A stretch of 64,000 bases of DNA. It comes from Atopsyche davidsoni. Its lineage: Eukaryota > Arthropoda > Insecta > Trichoptera > Hydrobiosidae. Shown one piece after another: positions 24,871 through 38,097 of this stretch. Position 1 is the first letter of the stretch; every line of letters starts with the position of its first letter. The notes beneath the pieces were generated by a model. The model worked only from the letters and a program-made list of their open reading frames with translations, had not been told where the DNA came from and did not search any database. The stretch is from contig JAILWY010000009.1 of assembly GCA_022113835.1 (NCBI GenBank), positions 13,430,001 to 13,494,000 on the forward strand, given 5' to 3'. The translations under genes and the position numbers were made by a program.

Positions 24871-27800
24871 TCTATAATTCATTTTAATTTATTCTAATTA
24901 AACCAATTTATTTTTGTACTCTTTATTGGTATTGTGTAGTTTATTTAGCAGAAGTCAAATATTAATCGTCCCTTTGTTTCTTCATTCTTGCATTCAACCT
25001 TTCATCAATCAACCATTTTTATCGGTAACTCGTTCTGACGAAAAATGTAAAAGCTTTGTTCAGATAAAATAATATTTTTAAATATTATTACTTTAAGATA
25101 GTTTTTTAGTTGATTTTTTATTGTGTTTTTCATTTCTGAAGTCGCCTGTTCTAATTGTTTCGTTTCAGCGTAGAGTTGCAGTTGGCAAATTGTTGCTTCG
25201 TCTTCCGTTTTAATTATTTTCAGAGACGCCTGCAACAGGCGTGAGATATTTGATGCATTTCATTTTACCTGGGCCGTACTTTCCTAAGTTAATTTAGCTG
25301 CATTGCAGCAACACTCGACGTGCAGGCACTGTAAATGCAAGTCCTGGCTGCAGTTAGAGCTTTATTTGTGCAACAGGCGCAAATTTACTTACAAAACTGA
25401 TTTAGATTGTTGCCAATTGAAACCCGCGGACGGGAGAAGATAGAGAATTAATTTAGGAATTTTCCAAGCGAATATTTCTAATTTTACCAGTATTTTATGA
25501 GAACGCACTGCTCATCGCTGTTGTCGACTAGTCAATTGACATGGTACGATTAAATATTTATTATGCTCCAAATATTAAAATGTTATTATATAATTTTGAT
25601 TTCAAAGACTTGTGATAATTTTGTAAGTCAAGAAACTGAAGTAAAAAATCAACACGACAAACTATTTTTTTTTTAAAGTTTAAGGACTTTAACTCTATGC
25701 CAACAATATATATTATTACTCTTCGCTTATATACGCATATTTTTTATTTTATTTTGACACATGCAATGTCAATACACATCCTTTTCGCCCAAACAGAAGC
25801 CGGCGTGGACCTAATTATATCATTTGGGACTCACCTCTCAGGGCCTCCCGAGTTTACGTTTACGGTCTTATCACAGAGTTTATTTTTATTTTATTTCAAT
25901 TAAGGTTAATTGAAACGTCTCAGCGATGTTTCAATTCTTCTTCCACATAGCGACAAGGATATTATTCCATGTAACGCTGCTTGTTCCACGGTTGTTTTAG
26001 ATTTTTCAGTGTTTATTACCTTTCCGTCTTGAAGTATTCTTCGTCTTTAGTGTGTGAGCTTGTTGCGCCTTAATATAACATTACTTTGCATACATTAATA
26101 TGGAAATGTTTTCATGCACGCTCTCTTGAAGCTGCCTTCGTTTGTGGAAGAATATATTTGCAAATATGATCTAATGAAAATATAAAAGCTCGAGTAGGAC
26201 GAGTGTGTTCATACACCCAGAATGTGCAATAAAGTTTCTCAAAAGTTATATAATTAATTTGCCTATATTTGAATTTAAAATAAATATATTATACGTGATG
26301 TAAAATTATGTTAGATATGTTCGTATATTTATATTATAAATAAATAGATATGTAAATACTCAAGGATCAAAAGACAAACGCTTGACGTTACACGTAACTT
26401 TAGTACATCAAGTAAATAAAAATAAATTTTTCTTTTCATTTTTTACTATCTCTGAATATCATAAATATAATACATAAAAATGTATGATTTTGTCTTTTGA
26501 CGATTTGTTATTTATTTGCTAATGAAAATATGATCAATTAATGAATATAGAATAGTTACCTTCATGTGAGTTGTCTATATATAATCGAAATTTTTTGAAG
26601 ACAGCTTACATAATTATTAAATGAAGAAGAGACAGTGATTTCTTTAAAATGTATTTTTTGTATATTTATCTAATATTGAATCAAAATTGACATAGTATAA
26701 ATAAATAATAGATGAATGAAAGGTTATTTTTTTTATTTCTTGCTCAAACATTTTTTTATATTAGTAATAATAGGAACGAAAATTGTGCAGAAAAAATTTT
26801 TTTTTTGATGCACAAGTACCCATAGAAGCAAAATTAAAATTTTACATAAATAAAAATAAATTAAAAATATTAGTTTCCTATGGCTACTAGCCTTCAACAT
26901 CCGGTCACTGGCTGTGCTCGTGATGTCCTCCATAATGCATTACCCTCGTACGACACACGTGACGCCTTGCGAGGACCCGAGCTTGCAGATGCGACACCGG
27001 ATATTATTTTCAGAATATTATCTCTCCAGATACGACACTCTTTCGAGAGCTTCAGTAATGAAGACACTCGGAGTGTATATCTACCACCTTCATGTGTCAT
27101 ATTACGGTAAAAATACCTATGTGCGTATCTTGCAACACTGCCTGCTGAAGGATTTTTAAAAACGAGTGCTTTAGAACTCATTCATTCACATCTGAAAATC
27201 AAACATTTTATTCAATTTTTCTGAAATAATTTTTATACTATTAATTACTTTAAATGAAAATGAAAATAAATGTATGATAAAACAATAATTATTTTGCTGT
27301 GTTACAGTAAAGCGTATATATCTACTCAAAAGGATCTACGTCCATATATGAATATTAGATAATATTTTCTGATTTATGAATAATGAATACAGTTTGTTAC
27401 AAAATCTCTTTTACACGATTCACCCTCGATAAAGGGGTAGTTTCATTTTACATTGAAAATTCCTATTACGATGAAAGTACACCTCGGGCTTGCATAACCA
27501 ATTCAAGCCTGATACCGAAACCAGGTCGATTTCATCTGCATAATATTACTGGTACAATTTCGATCACTGACCCAATTTTATGTAACATTCGATAAAACGC
27601 TTATACGAATAGCGTATAAATTAGCAAAGGTAAGCAAGGAAACACTGTTTCTGAACAATTATGTATTTCAGCTCTTCAAGAATGCTGCAAGAACCTGATA
27701 TTTTGATACTGATTTATTAATTTAATGTAATGTTTATTCAATGCTTACGTATCTTTGAATTATTTGTGTTTAATTTCAATCATATTAAATTAGTTTCGCA

Positions 27801-29960
27801 GGTTAAATTTATTAAACGATTTGCATTTGCAGCAAATATGACTGAACCCAACCGAACTGAGTCGAAATAAATAAATCATTAGTTGTATCTCACCTAAGCA
27901 TTTATCTACTCAATAAACAATTTAAAAAGATCTGCGAATCTGCTCTTAATATACACAATCAAAAAATTATACTATTTCATTTTGCTTATTGATTTTTTTA
28001 CAATATCTTTTAGTTTGCTTATTGGTGTTTTTATATATTGTATTTGACTAATACTCTTTCTTAACACCCCCAAGAGAAAATACATGTATTAAAATTTTGT
28101 ATTTTTATAGAAAGCATTATCTAGAAAATTAAAAAAACTCTGTTGTATCTTTAAATGATTTATAAGCGAAGTACATTTTTTCAGAATAACGTTTTAATTA
28201 AAAATGTAAAACGTTCCGCTAATTTCAGGAGATAAGTTCAGATAACTTTTTATACTCGCTTGCTGTGAACGTTTAAAAACATCTAGTCTGCACTGCAGAG
28301 CGGAAACTTCGTGCTGTTTTGCGAAGTGTAGATATTAACTTTAGCAATAATTTTCTGAGAATTTGTGTTAAATTTCAATGTACAGGGCTTTTTGTTTGTG
28401 TACATATTTTGCTTATACATAGCTTCAACCTACACCTGCACATGTTGTATGCTGTTATGTACAATACGTATTCGATACTCACTTTACTTTTGAAGATAAT
28501 GTCCTCTTTGTTCTATTGAGTTAATTTCCGAGAATCCGACAAATACCAATTAGTGGTCACAGTGTAGGAATTAAAATGAATTCCCGCTATTACATTCCTG
28601 GATTTTTATCCAATAATAAATTTTCTTTTTATACTTTCAGCTGCAAGCTATTGCCACAGTACCGTGTCTCCGAAAGACTTATTGCTAGTAATACTTACAA
28701 ACTTTATAATCAACACGATAAGCCAAATTAGATATTCAGACCTCTCTCGGAACTCTAACTGTTTAAAAGAAAGTATTTTGGAAAAACGAAGTTCGTCGGC
28801 CAGTAGAAATTATTTTGTCTGGCGTAATTGATTTTTCAAATAAGAGATTCATTATTTCACCCATGTCAACCCGACAGTCTTCCCTTATGAACCTCAATAC
28901 TGGCATCGTTGCTTTGAAGGTATTCTAATGTCACTATTTCTGACATAGGTTTCATTGAGCCGAAAGAAAAAAAAATAAAGTAAGATTTGGATGGTAGCAT
29001 ATATAATACTTGCCATATATAATACTTGTATATAGTTTTTTTCTCAGTTATCAAAACTTAGCTACGTCTATTCGACTCACGATCACACACAAATTCTCAA
29101 CAGTCCTAATCTAATAATATGGTAGGTTTACTTTTAAGTTAAAGTAAACTAATATTTTAAAATATTTTTGATTGCACACTCAAGTGTGATCTGCTATCTA
29201 CTGTGTAATATCTATTCAAGGGTTTTCGATTTTTCTAACCTTTTTATAGATAATAGAAGATAATTCGGCGATTGCACATCCTACAGATTCCGTTGACCTG
29301 GTGTTCCAACCATTTTCCAGGTCACTTGGTAAATGCTCAGATCCTGAAAAAGGCCATGGCGTATAGCCCATATAGCCATACATGAGCCAACCCCCCTAAA
29401 AGAAAAAATAACATATATTAGGCCTAGCAATTTTTATATAAATACTTACAAACCTTTTAATTTTAAAAACGAAGCATTACACGTTACTTTTTAGAGACAC
29501 AACATTACAGATTATTTTGATTAATTATAACCGCACTACTTAATTATGTTTTTATTATCTTTTCGACAGCCAAGAAACATGCATGATTAAATATTTATAT
29601 ACAAATATTTAACCTTTTAAAAAAGTTTATTTTAATATTGTATAAAATACCACATATTTAGTGATAAAAAAATGACTTCTGTTACGAATTATTTATTGAG
29701 TAACAAAAATAGAGCACACAATAATATAAATAAAATTAAACTTATTATAAAAATTAGCAAAAATGAGATGTCATAATTCTTTGAAACTTTTACGTGCTCA
29801 ATAATAAAAAAAATATATATTAGAAGCATCTTTAACCAGTAAAATTTAAAATTTAAGAAATCGAGACATTGTAATTCAATACTTAAAAATTATTAATTAG
29901 TCATATTTTTTTCAATCAAAGTATTGGACTGCGAATATCAATTTTAATTTGTTTGTAGAA
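24871..29960. other. Non-coding stretch
   Basis: No gene recognised. GC-richer islands lie at 25230-25400, rich in CTGCA and GCAACAGGCG repeats, and at 26880-27160, where three overlapping frames on both strands stay open only because of composition. A short GC-richer patch is at 29280-29400. Confidence 0.6.
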
Positions 29961-29962
29961 TT

Positions 29963-30010
29963 ATGTGTATGTCTCACAAAAATTACTTGATTTTTGTGAG
30001 ACATACACAT
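29963..30010. repeat. Perfect 21-bp hairpin with 6-nt loop
   Basis: 29963-29983 is the exact reverse complement of 29990-30010, separated by TACTTG. The match does not extend outward. The loop is short for a microRNA precursor. It could be a fresh templated inversion or the remnant of a small fold-back element. Confidence 0.8.
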
Positions 30011-30809
30011 TATTCACACTTGCGACGATTACAATTACAGAGCTACGGTAGTTACATTGGATACAGCGCCAGCGTACTTATTTAAGTTTAATCTCTATAG
30101 CTTCGTTTTCTAAGTATTGGCACAGCCTCCTCGGGATATCAGAGCGCTTACAGATTAATCCTTTGCTAATTCGACAAAGAGGTTGGAAGTATCAAGTTGA
30201 GCGTTAAACGCTTGCGATATTCGAGCATTCCCGGCGATATATCGAGCCACTCGCGGGCACCCCCAAGGAGCTCTCTTGCTCGTCGATGGTTTCGTCCTCA
30301 GAATCCCCGCAGTCGCCTCGTGTATATAATAGAAAAATACCAGCCTTTTTCGATCCTAGGCAGTGGTTACATGTAACTCAAACGTCGCCCGGAACGGAAA
30401 AACGCCGAGTCTTGTATATTAAATTGATCGGACATATATGAATTATTTATTTTATAACAAACCAGTCCTGGTATCTCAGTAAGCGTGCTATTTTATCACA
30501 GTGAGTCTGTATGTCGACCAACTAATTCTAAATCATTTAACTGCTATTATTAAATTTTACCCAGCTCAGAACTCTTTAAATGGGGCACACATTGTATATC
30601 ACATCTTGTTAACAATAAATAATAGAGATTCTGAAATTGCTATGGCATTCAACATATGGATAAAAGGACCCACAGACGTCCTCTGAAGTTTGAACTCTGT
30701 AACATCTACTGTAAAATTTAAACTTTGATATTTCAAAACTTCGAGTATTTCAATTAATATCACCTGTGTCGAAGATATAAACCAACAATTTCAACATACC
30801 GAGTACGTG
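30011..30809. other. Non-coding stretch with island
   Basis: A GC-richer island covers about 30110-30400 and contains TAATCC and a GCGTTAAACGC palindrome. No gene was recognised. Confidence 0.55.
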
Positions 30810-30951
30810 TTAACCCTTTGCGCTCGAGACCGTTTCCACGCGGACTAATCAGCAACTCGAAGCGTTTCGTATCACTTTCGGTGAATTTTTTACCTCTAAC
30901 TTAAAATGTTCACACACACAAATTGACACATAATTTTTTTAATTTTAATAT

Positions 30952-31320
30952 TTAATATATATTTACATCTTTACGAAGATAGGTTCGTAAACATAAGTCT
31001 TTGTAATTTTGCTTTGTATGATATTTCATGTAACAATTGCCGAGATGCATGCCCGGCTTTTCGGGACAAGTATCACAAAAGTATGTCGTTTGATGTCTTT
31101 TGCCGGGTTTATTTTTTTGAGAACAGACTTTGTAATCCTTCCTAACTCCTGTTATAATGTTATGCAGCCTTCCACTTAGGCGGATTTTCGGAATCGCAGG
31201 TTGAAGTGAAGCTCTAGCACGTGTCTGACGAAAATCTCCAGTCAATTGCCGAACTAAGGTTTTCATATACCGCAAGTGATTAAGCGGCTGTTCTCCTCTC
31301 AGCTGTTTAGTGAGATACAC
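30952..31320 (-). pseudogene. piggyBac-like transposase, C-terminal fragment
   Basis: This minus-strand frame of 122 codons encodes the end of a piggyBac-family DDE transposase. The first part, with LNHLRYMKTLVRQL, fits the last helices of the catalytic region. The last part is the cysteine-rich DNA-binding tail: C-S-Q-K-N-K, an R-H-x-T-x-Y-x-C-x-x-C pair, then KPGMHLGNCYMKYHT, with cysteines and histidines spaced as in zinc-binding piggyBac tails. This segment has no internal stop, so it is either recent or was kept for some time. The N-terminal region and the catalytic aspartates are deleted, and the methionine at 31320 is only the first in the surviving frame. It lies inside TTAA-bounded ends, as expected. 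It could be transcribed but would have no transposase activity. Confidence 0.88.
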
Positions 31321-31760
31321 ATTATCATAATATTATTATATATTATAAAGCAAACAAAATAATGGTACGATAAGTGAATGGAAAGGTTATTGATATTGTG
31401 AGGGAGAAAAAAGTCTATTCTTCAGTGCAATATAAGTTTAAGCAAATAAGGACCCTCAAATGAATGATTACGATAAGAAGTACAAGCAAAAAATATATGG
31501 GTTGATTAGGTAGGTACACATCTAGTCATTTTGCCATGGCTGTCAAGGTCGAACTGAGACCAAAAATGCAGTTCGCTTTATGGTGCCGCACTAATCTTGG
31601 ATAAGAAATTCTAGCGTAGTTTGAAAGGGGGATAACATGATCTTTGTAAAATTATATGGGCAGTGCTTAGTAACGAACTTTAAAGAACAAGATCACATAA
31701 ACATAAACAAGAAATCACCAGATAAAAAACCATAAATAGTTATCACCGCACATCGAATTT

Positions 31761-31843
31761 CCGCACCAAGCAAATTGGTGCGGAATCCGCACCTCTCGAG
31801 TTGCGGCATTACATCGTGTGGTGCGGAATCCGCACCTCTCGAG
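31761..31843. repeat. Subterminal palindromic repeats of the piggyBac-like element
   Basis: GGTGCGGAATCCGCACC, itself a palindrome, followed by TCTCGAG, occurs twice (31777-31800 and 31820-31843), 43 bp apart. CCGCACC (31761-31767) pairs with GGTGCGG at 31777-31783. Such subterminal repeats usually serve as transposase binding sites; that role is inferred here. Confidence 0.8.
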
Positions 31844-31856
31844 TGCAAAGGGTTAA

Positions 31857-32599
31857 TAAGCTTAAAAAATTCACTTGATACTGCCTTCTTAGGTTAAAAA
31901 AGAGTTTCTCCGAGTAAAAATGACATGATCTTTGAACTTTAAAACTTTTGTAAACGAATTTCTTTTGATAGACATTGATGACTAATCTCACGTAAAGAGA
32001 GCTTCATAAATTCTGGTGTACATTTATATTGCAAATACGACAAGAAAAAAAATCATTCACTAAGCAAATGTTTATATTGTAAAACATACACAGTTTTGTG
32101 TGTGATTTTTTCCGTGTCGGCTGGAAGTGTGACTATCCCTAAAGCGATCCAACCCCTTGCGGCTCGCTGAACCGAAACACCGTTATGGGTTTTTATCGGC
32201 CTAGGAAGATATTGCGCGACGATCCCCTCCTCCCCCCTCACTCGCATGCCTTCACGGTCAGCCTGCTACATTATATGGACATTAAAACGGGCCGGGGATA
32301 ATGTTTTAATACCGCTGCGGACGGCCATGTCAGTTTCCGCACGTAACTGCTAAAGATTATTTACAATGCAATAAGAGTGTAGACATTTTAGTACAATATA
32401 AATTGCCTCTGCGTGGCATGCCGGCAACCAAAGCGGTTCGGTCAAAATCGTGTTTTTCAGAGTGAACTCAAAATTGCGTTAGCACTAGTACCCGTTTCGC
32501 GGACTGCTGTCTTAAAGCACGGCGCGTATTAATACTTTTTGAATGTGTTTACTCTAAAAGCGGCAGAAGGTCATTTTACCATGTATTGTTTGTTTAGAC
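31857..32599. other. Spacer with GC-richer island
   Basis: 32100-32350 is GC-richer. No domain was recognised in the small frames here. Confidence 0.5.
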
Positions 32600-32604
32600 T
32601 CGTC

Positions 32605-32786
32605 AACGTTACTTCTACCAATACTGTCCAGTGATTCTGAACAATGTGACAATGAAGAAGTGGACAGAGAATGATAATCCTCCAATTATTGAACAATTTT
32701 TAGGACAAATTGGTGTTGTTGTGATGCCAAGTAATCTGCAAAGTGTGTATGACGATTTATTTGACTACATGCAAATCAAAGAGTGA
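32605..32786 (+). pseudogene. Probable piggyBac-like transposase N-terminal fragment
   Basis: Two frames together resemble the start of a piggyBac-type protein. One reads an acidic leader, LPILSSDSEQCDNEEVDRE. After a shift, another reads KKWTENDNPPIIEQFLGQIG, continuing to SNLQSVYDDLFDYM and a stop at 32784-32786. The order acidic leader, W-x-(E/D)-x-D-x-P-P, then F-x-G-x-x-G, then a DLF-type motif is what this family shows ahead of its catalytic domain. It is not continuous with the element ending at 31856 and is on the opposite strand. No TTAA-bounded ends could be assigned. The match is from memory of the family pattern and could be wrong. Confidence 0.45.
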
Positions 32787-32911
32787 ATAGACTAGATTTC
32801 ACACGTGCAATTTTACGCGAATTTTGTCCGCTTCGCACATCAGTTTAGTCAATTTGGTTACCCGCTTAAAGTGTGTTTAATAAAGTCGACTATCGGAATG
32901 TGACGTATCTG

Positions 32912-33119
32912 TTTTTTTTTTTTTTTTTTTTTTTTCTTCGGTATCTTAATACATAACCCTTTAGCAACGCAACTGAAGTAACCTTTAATTGCTTATTACT
33001 TCTTCTTTTGCCTCTCCTCATTGGAGGTTGGTGACCATTCCCTCGAACATATCCCTATCCTGGGCCAGTCTCACCAAACCGGCTGCACATAATTCCGCAT
33101 CCACGTGAACTTCACTTGG
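32912..33119 (-). mobile_element. 3' end of a non-LTR retrotransposon (LINE) with poly(A) tail
   Basis: On the minus strand, a frame ends with GLVRLAQDRDMFEGMVTNLQ and a stop at 33020-33018. AQDR followed by a hydrophobic or aromatic residue near the very end of the protein is typical of insect non-LTR reverse-transcriptase ORFs. The stop is followed by about 80 bp of 3' sequence and then 24 T on the plus strand (32912-32935), which is the poly(A) tail on the minus strand. The 5' boundary and target duplication were not found. It is severely 5'-truncated, which is normal for these elements. Confidence 0.55.
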
Positions 33120-33571
33120 TCACAAAATAGGGCTATAAATACAATTTGAAAGTGTATTTTTTAGTATTTCAAAATTTTTAAAGGACGATATGCTAAAATT
33201 TCTTAGGCATAATTATGTATGGGACTTCTTAGACCAAAAAAAGAGACTTACTAAGTTAAAGGCCCGCGTTTATTTACTGTGGCTTAAAAAATTTAAATAT
33301 TCCAAATATGTTTTATCTCTAATTCACGACTTATCGTTCAAAAATAAATGCACGTTTCGTTGTGTTAAATATATCATCAAAACCGCAAAATAAAGACTCT
33401 TCGTAAAGCCCTTGCCTTATATTACTGCTAACTCACAGCCGCAACTGGTTTGAGAACCTATGTCCCAATCTAGACTAATTCCATTAATGAAACAGACACC
33501 TTGCTGGGCTTACGTTTTCACCTTTCAACTTCTCAAAGTGATGCTTAATTAATTCACAAAAGAAGCATCAA

Positions 33572-33630
33572 TTAACCCTTTAGATGCGACCCAGATACAC
33601 CTCGGCTGTCGCAACCAGTTGCAGGGTTAA
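33572..33630. mobile_element. 59-bp TTAA-bounded mini inverted repeat
   Basis: TTAACCCT begins at 33572 and its inverse AGGGTTAA ends at 33630. Inside, TGCGAC and GTCGCA are also inverted. The CCCT next to TTAA matches piggyBac-type ends, so this may be a minimal non-autonomous remnant. It could be chance plus decay. Confidence 0.35.
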
Positions 33631-36600
33631 GTGACCGAACTTGCGATGAGCATAACCGAATAGTTTTGATAATCGACTTTATTCGAATCGCCACTAAAAC
33701 AAACTACCTTAAGTGGATTAATTGAATAATTTATCGCATAATCATAACCGTATCAAAATTAATATTTTTGATTATTAAACACCAATTTTTGAATAGAAAA
33801 AATAATATGGGTTGATTGATTAATTAATCCATTCGTTAGAATTAATCGATAATGTATGTTCGATTATAGCGATCGTAAGGTTATTTTTAAGGGTGTTCTT
33901 CCAATGCAGATCAAGACCAAGTAAAGCTCATTTTCATATTTCTGTAATTAAGATACGTAAATGAATTCCCGGAGGTGAACACACCTCTAAATAAAGTGCC
34001 ACCAAACCGTTTGCATAATTTTAATGAGACATATGCCGGTGATACGGTAATTTTTATGGCTTGCGCTATCTGCATTTGTATTTACCGTTTCGGGAAATGG
34101 TAATTTGGTATTACTTTGATTATTCGCTTAATCGTGTATATCAGGGTACACGTAAAAGTAGTATGTTCTTTCTAATTGCTCCAGCGCTCTGGTTCGTTTC
34201 AAATCGTGAAAATGATGAGTGTTGGTATATAAAATTGTTTACGCCACTTTACATTCTGCAAAAAAAACACTCATCTATTTTTTCAGAACTAGAAATATGT
34301 TGCATCGTACCACCGATTGTGTATTTGAGTAATTTGTTTGTTTTTCTTGTTTGATTTGTAAATATTTGCTGTGACTTTGATATTAAATTGTTTGATTTGC
34401 GAGTAAACAAGAATGTTAAATATTTACTTTTTTTTCTCCAGAAAACTGTTTTTCGTTATTCAATTTAGTAATGTGATTTATTAAGCCTAATATACTTTAA
34501 TTTTGGAGGTATTTACTTTGTTGTTATTTATTTTATACTTGTAAATAACACTATACGTTTTACGACATCAATTAATATTTTCACGGCACAGTGACATCGG
34601 ACTTTTTGGATTTGTCTACATTTAACCCTTAATAAAATACATATTCACATATTTTGAATCAAGGTTTTTTGAATATTTCTTTTAAAAAATAACTACGTAT
34701 ACTTATTGTATTATAATGCTATCATTCCCTTTGCGTTTATCTGTTCAAAAAGTTCCTTCCTCTCCTACGATATAACTCGGAGACACAAGAAATCAAATAT
34801 ACACAATTAAACATATTCCACAAATAGTTGCCGCATTAAGATATTAAAAGATCATTATTGGAAATTCTTATCAATGCTAAATTAAAGCATGAAAACATTA
34901 TTAACTCAAACTAACTCCACATAAAGTTTTTTTTCCTCAAATTTAAGTGTAATGCATTATATAAACTTATTCATGGTTCTATTGTAATTTTTCGCATCGG
35001 AATATGTCATTTCAATTTTTTTCTATTTCTTTTATGCTATCCATTCTCAAAGAAGTCATCAAGTTATATCTTATTCAAGTTATGTTCGGGTCAATCGTGC
35101 ATACTAAAATTTTATATCACTTACCCCCATAACCGGTCCAACCCGTCGTTTCTCACGTATTTCAAAATAGCTATTACCTCGGCGTTCGTCATCTACCCCG
35201 TCTGTCCCTCCCTTATTTTAATTTAACTTTCTCGGCAAACGTCTTCCATCTTCCTTCTCCGTTATTGAACTGCCTGCCCCGGGCGCTTACACGATACTTC
35301 GGTGTATTCGGTGCTTGCGTAATATTAATTTGACGTGATAAATAAATTTATTCAGCTTATCGAAGACTTGTTGCAAATGAAAAAGTAAGGACGGATCTTT
35401 ACTTGGACATCAAATAAACTAAAGTACGTGTCATATTTTATACATTATTTGAGGTGAGTTTATTTACGTATAAACTATAATTGTATAGGGTATTTCATTT
35501 TTTAATGTGATTACTTTCAGTAAGAATAGTGTTTTTAAAATACAACAAAGGTCAATTAGAATCAAATAAATCGTAAATATTATTACTGTAATCTGAATGT
35601 CCGATAAATTGAAATGTATATAAAATGCGTACAGGTGTACATAGACCTCGAGGCTTGTCCATTACCTACAACATCATACAGGTCGCCTCGGCTCGTTATA
35701 AGACTCAAGGTTCTTCAATAAGGTTTTGTTCAATATAAAAAAAGTTTACAATGCGGCCAGCAATTGCTACGATTTAACCCGAATTCAAAAAATATCAATA
35801 TTAACTGTAAAAATATTTATTCTGAATTTGGGTGTTTTCAGTCAGGCGGATAAGAATATATTTCATGATCGACAAAACCCACGGTTATTTTAAATACCGG
35901 CTCAGTAAAGTTATATTTCAGAAAGTTATTTACTTTTCAACTTGATAATTTTAAAAGCTCGCTTGTCAGACAAAAATCTGCTCACTATTTAACTAATTTT
36001 AATTGAATGTAGCCTAGGGCTTTGTAATATCGGTTGTTCCTGTTTTATCTTTATTAATTTTCTCTGTTTTATTATGTGTGCGTTATTCAAAATAAACTCA
36101 GTAAACATAATCGAGGTATAAATTATTAATTATTAAACCCGGAATCATTCTTCCTGGAAACTTTGCTTTTAATTATAAATCCGGTGCTCCTAGCCACAGG
36201 TATTGAATAACCTCAAACATTTCATGAATTCGTAACACACACAAGCTATTACAATTAAACAATGGAAACAATTCTGATTCGTTTCTTTGGAACGTAAAAA
36301 TTTAATTTAATTTCTATTTAATTTCTCATACATTAGTTTTAAGTCCTTAAATCATTAGTTTACATATCATTAGTACATTAGTTTTAAGTCTTTAATAAAT
36401 GAGCTTTCAATAAAAGGGAATGCTCACACACGGCTTTATCTTGTCCTAATATGTATGATATACAAATTTTAAATAAATTCTATCGATACTTTCGCATATC
36501 GCTTAAGTTTTGAGGTTACCTGTTTAACGAGAAGATGCTCTAAATATATAATAATATTGTGTTTTGTGTGTTACTCAAATTAAAAATCCTGCTTAACTGA

Positions 36601-38090
36601 GAATGTGTTCATTCTATGAATTATTTTTGTTTTTATTACTTATTTTTACTTCCGCGTAGAACACGATACCAATAACTTATAGTAAATATAATATCAGTTC
36701 CTGAATAGGAAATATAATTAAGATTGGTTATAACATTTGGTCAAAAGCAATAATTTTATGATTTCTCTATAAAGTGAATGTAATAAATATATGTTATTAA
36801 TAAAATGATGATTGAATGGTGAACTTTTTTTATATTTTGCTGTATCGACGTTGTGAGCTAGTTAGTGTAACCGGTGTCTCTAATGACCACATAAACGATG
36901 TAGGGATATGGGTGGTAATTATTTTGTATCTTTAAAGCTTTTAGTTTTATAACATTTTTACCATTACCTTTTTCAGTGTCATAGCTTTGTTATGTATTTT
37001 TATTTACTGATATTCGTGTTATATAAATGTAATATTCATGTTCCAAAATGATCCTAGAGTGGATTTCCATAATATACCTGCATTAAAAAACCTTTTTCAG
37101 ATAATACGGTCATATATTATCTATTATTAATATTAGGTTATGCTTATTTAATAAAATATATGCATTTGGTAATCTAGAACAATTACTCAAAAATTGATTT
37201 TTGCTAGACTCATTTCTAAAATACGAGACTATCATAATCGTACTTAAAATACATCATTACAAATAATTTATTTACAGAATCAAAAATATTTTTTATTTGA
37301 AGCGTAAGTGCTCGTTGATCAATATTTTTCTTGAAAATAGTGAAAATCCACGAATCACTCATCATCTTTGCTTTATGATTAAGAGGTTTTATGTATTTAT
37401 ACTAAAACATAATTTGTTTTCTGAAATAATTATTTTATGTTAATTTTCACAAATTCTAGATACTGCTGTATTCTTAAAACAAGACGTGATAACTTGCTGT
37501 GTATTCTTATAGATCCTAAAAATATTTTAAAAATCCACAATCAGGCAAAAATAAAATCCAAAAAGCACAAATGCAAAGATTTCGTAAATTAGTAAAAGTA
37601 ATTTATGGTAATAAATATATATTATATATTTTTGTACATCTATAAATAGGTCTATTTCATGCAACAATGAATCATTGTAATCTATAATATTTTTATTGCA
37701 CCCACAGTTTGTTCAGTCTCTCTAAAAATCATAATCTCTGTTAACATTGCTAAAAATTACACGAGTCGAGATTCTTAACCCGCTATGGATATTGAACATA
37801 TAAATTTACCATTTAAAACAAGTAATATTCTTTGAATAGTTTTTCAATGCGAAAATTAAATCTGATTTAAAACTAGTCAATTTCTTAAAAATAAAGTTTT
37901 TTTTCCATCGCAGATTTATAAACTCCACGTAAATGCAACTGACGTATAACGGAGTAGAAACTACAGAAAATTTTTAAACCAAAACTAGGCTTTGTTTGAA
38001 ATCTTCACATTTCTCGCTCCTTTGGTGCTTCGTATTAAATAGCAAGCAATTTTACTGCTTTAAATTGTGATTTTAAATATACGATACACT
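33631..38090. other. Non-coding, very AT-rich
   Basis: No gene recognised. A GC-richer island lies at 35130-35310. ACATTAGTTTTAAGTC followed by C or T is repeated near 36332 and 36373. Nothing else stands out. Confidence 0.6.
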
Positions 38091-38097
38091 GAGCTTA

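Larger units (their letters stand above)
30810..31856 (-). mobile_element. piggyBac-like transposon relic, about 1.05 kb
   Basis: The element is bounded by TTAA at 30810-30813 and 31853-31856. Its terminal repeats are CCCTTTGCGCTCGAGA on the left and CCCTTTGCACTCGAGA on the right (reverse complement), differing at one base. It carries the C-terminal end of a piggyBac transposase on the minus strand and a block of subterminal palindromic repeats near the 31.8-kb end. A full piggyBac is about 2-3 kb, so more than half is deleted. The ends look well enough preserved to have been mobilised in trans. Confidence 0.9.

Noticed and set aside
26880..27181. Three overlapping open frames on both strands
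   Set aside because: Overlap on both strands points to composition, not coding. No domain was seen in any frame.
29963..30010. Hairpin considered as a microRNA precursor
   Set aside because: The loop is only 6 nt, the stem is perfectly paired without the usual bulges or longer basal stem, and no known microRNA seed was recognised.
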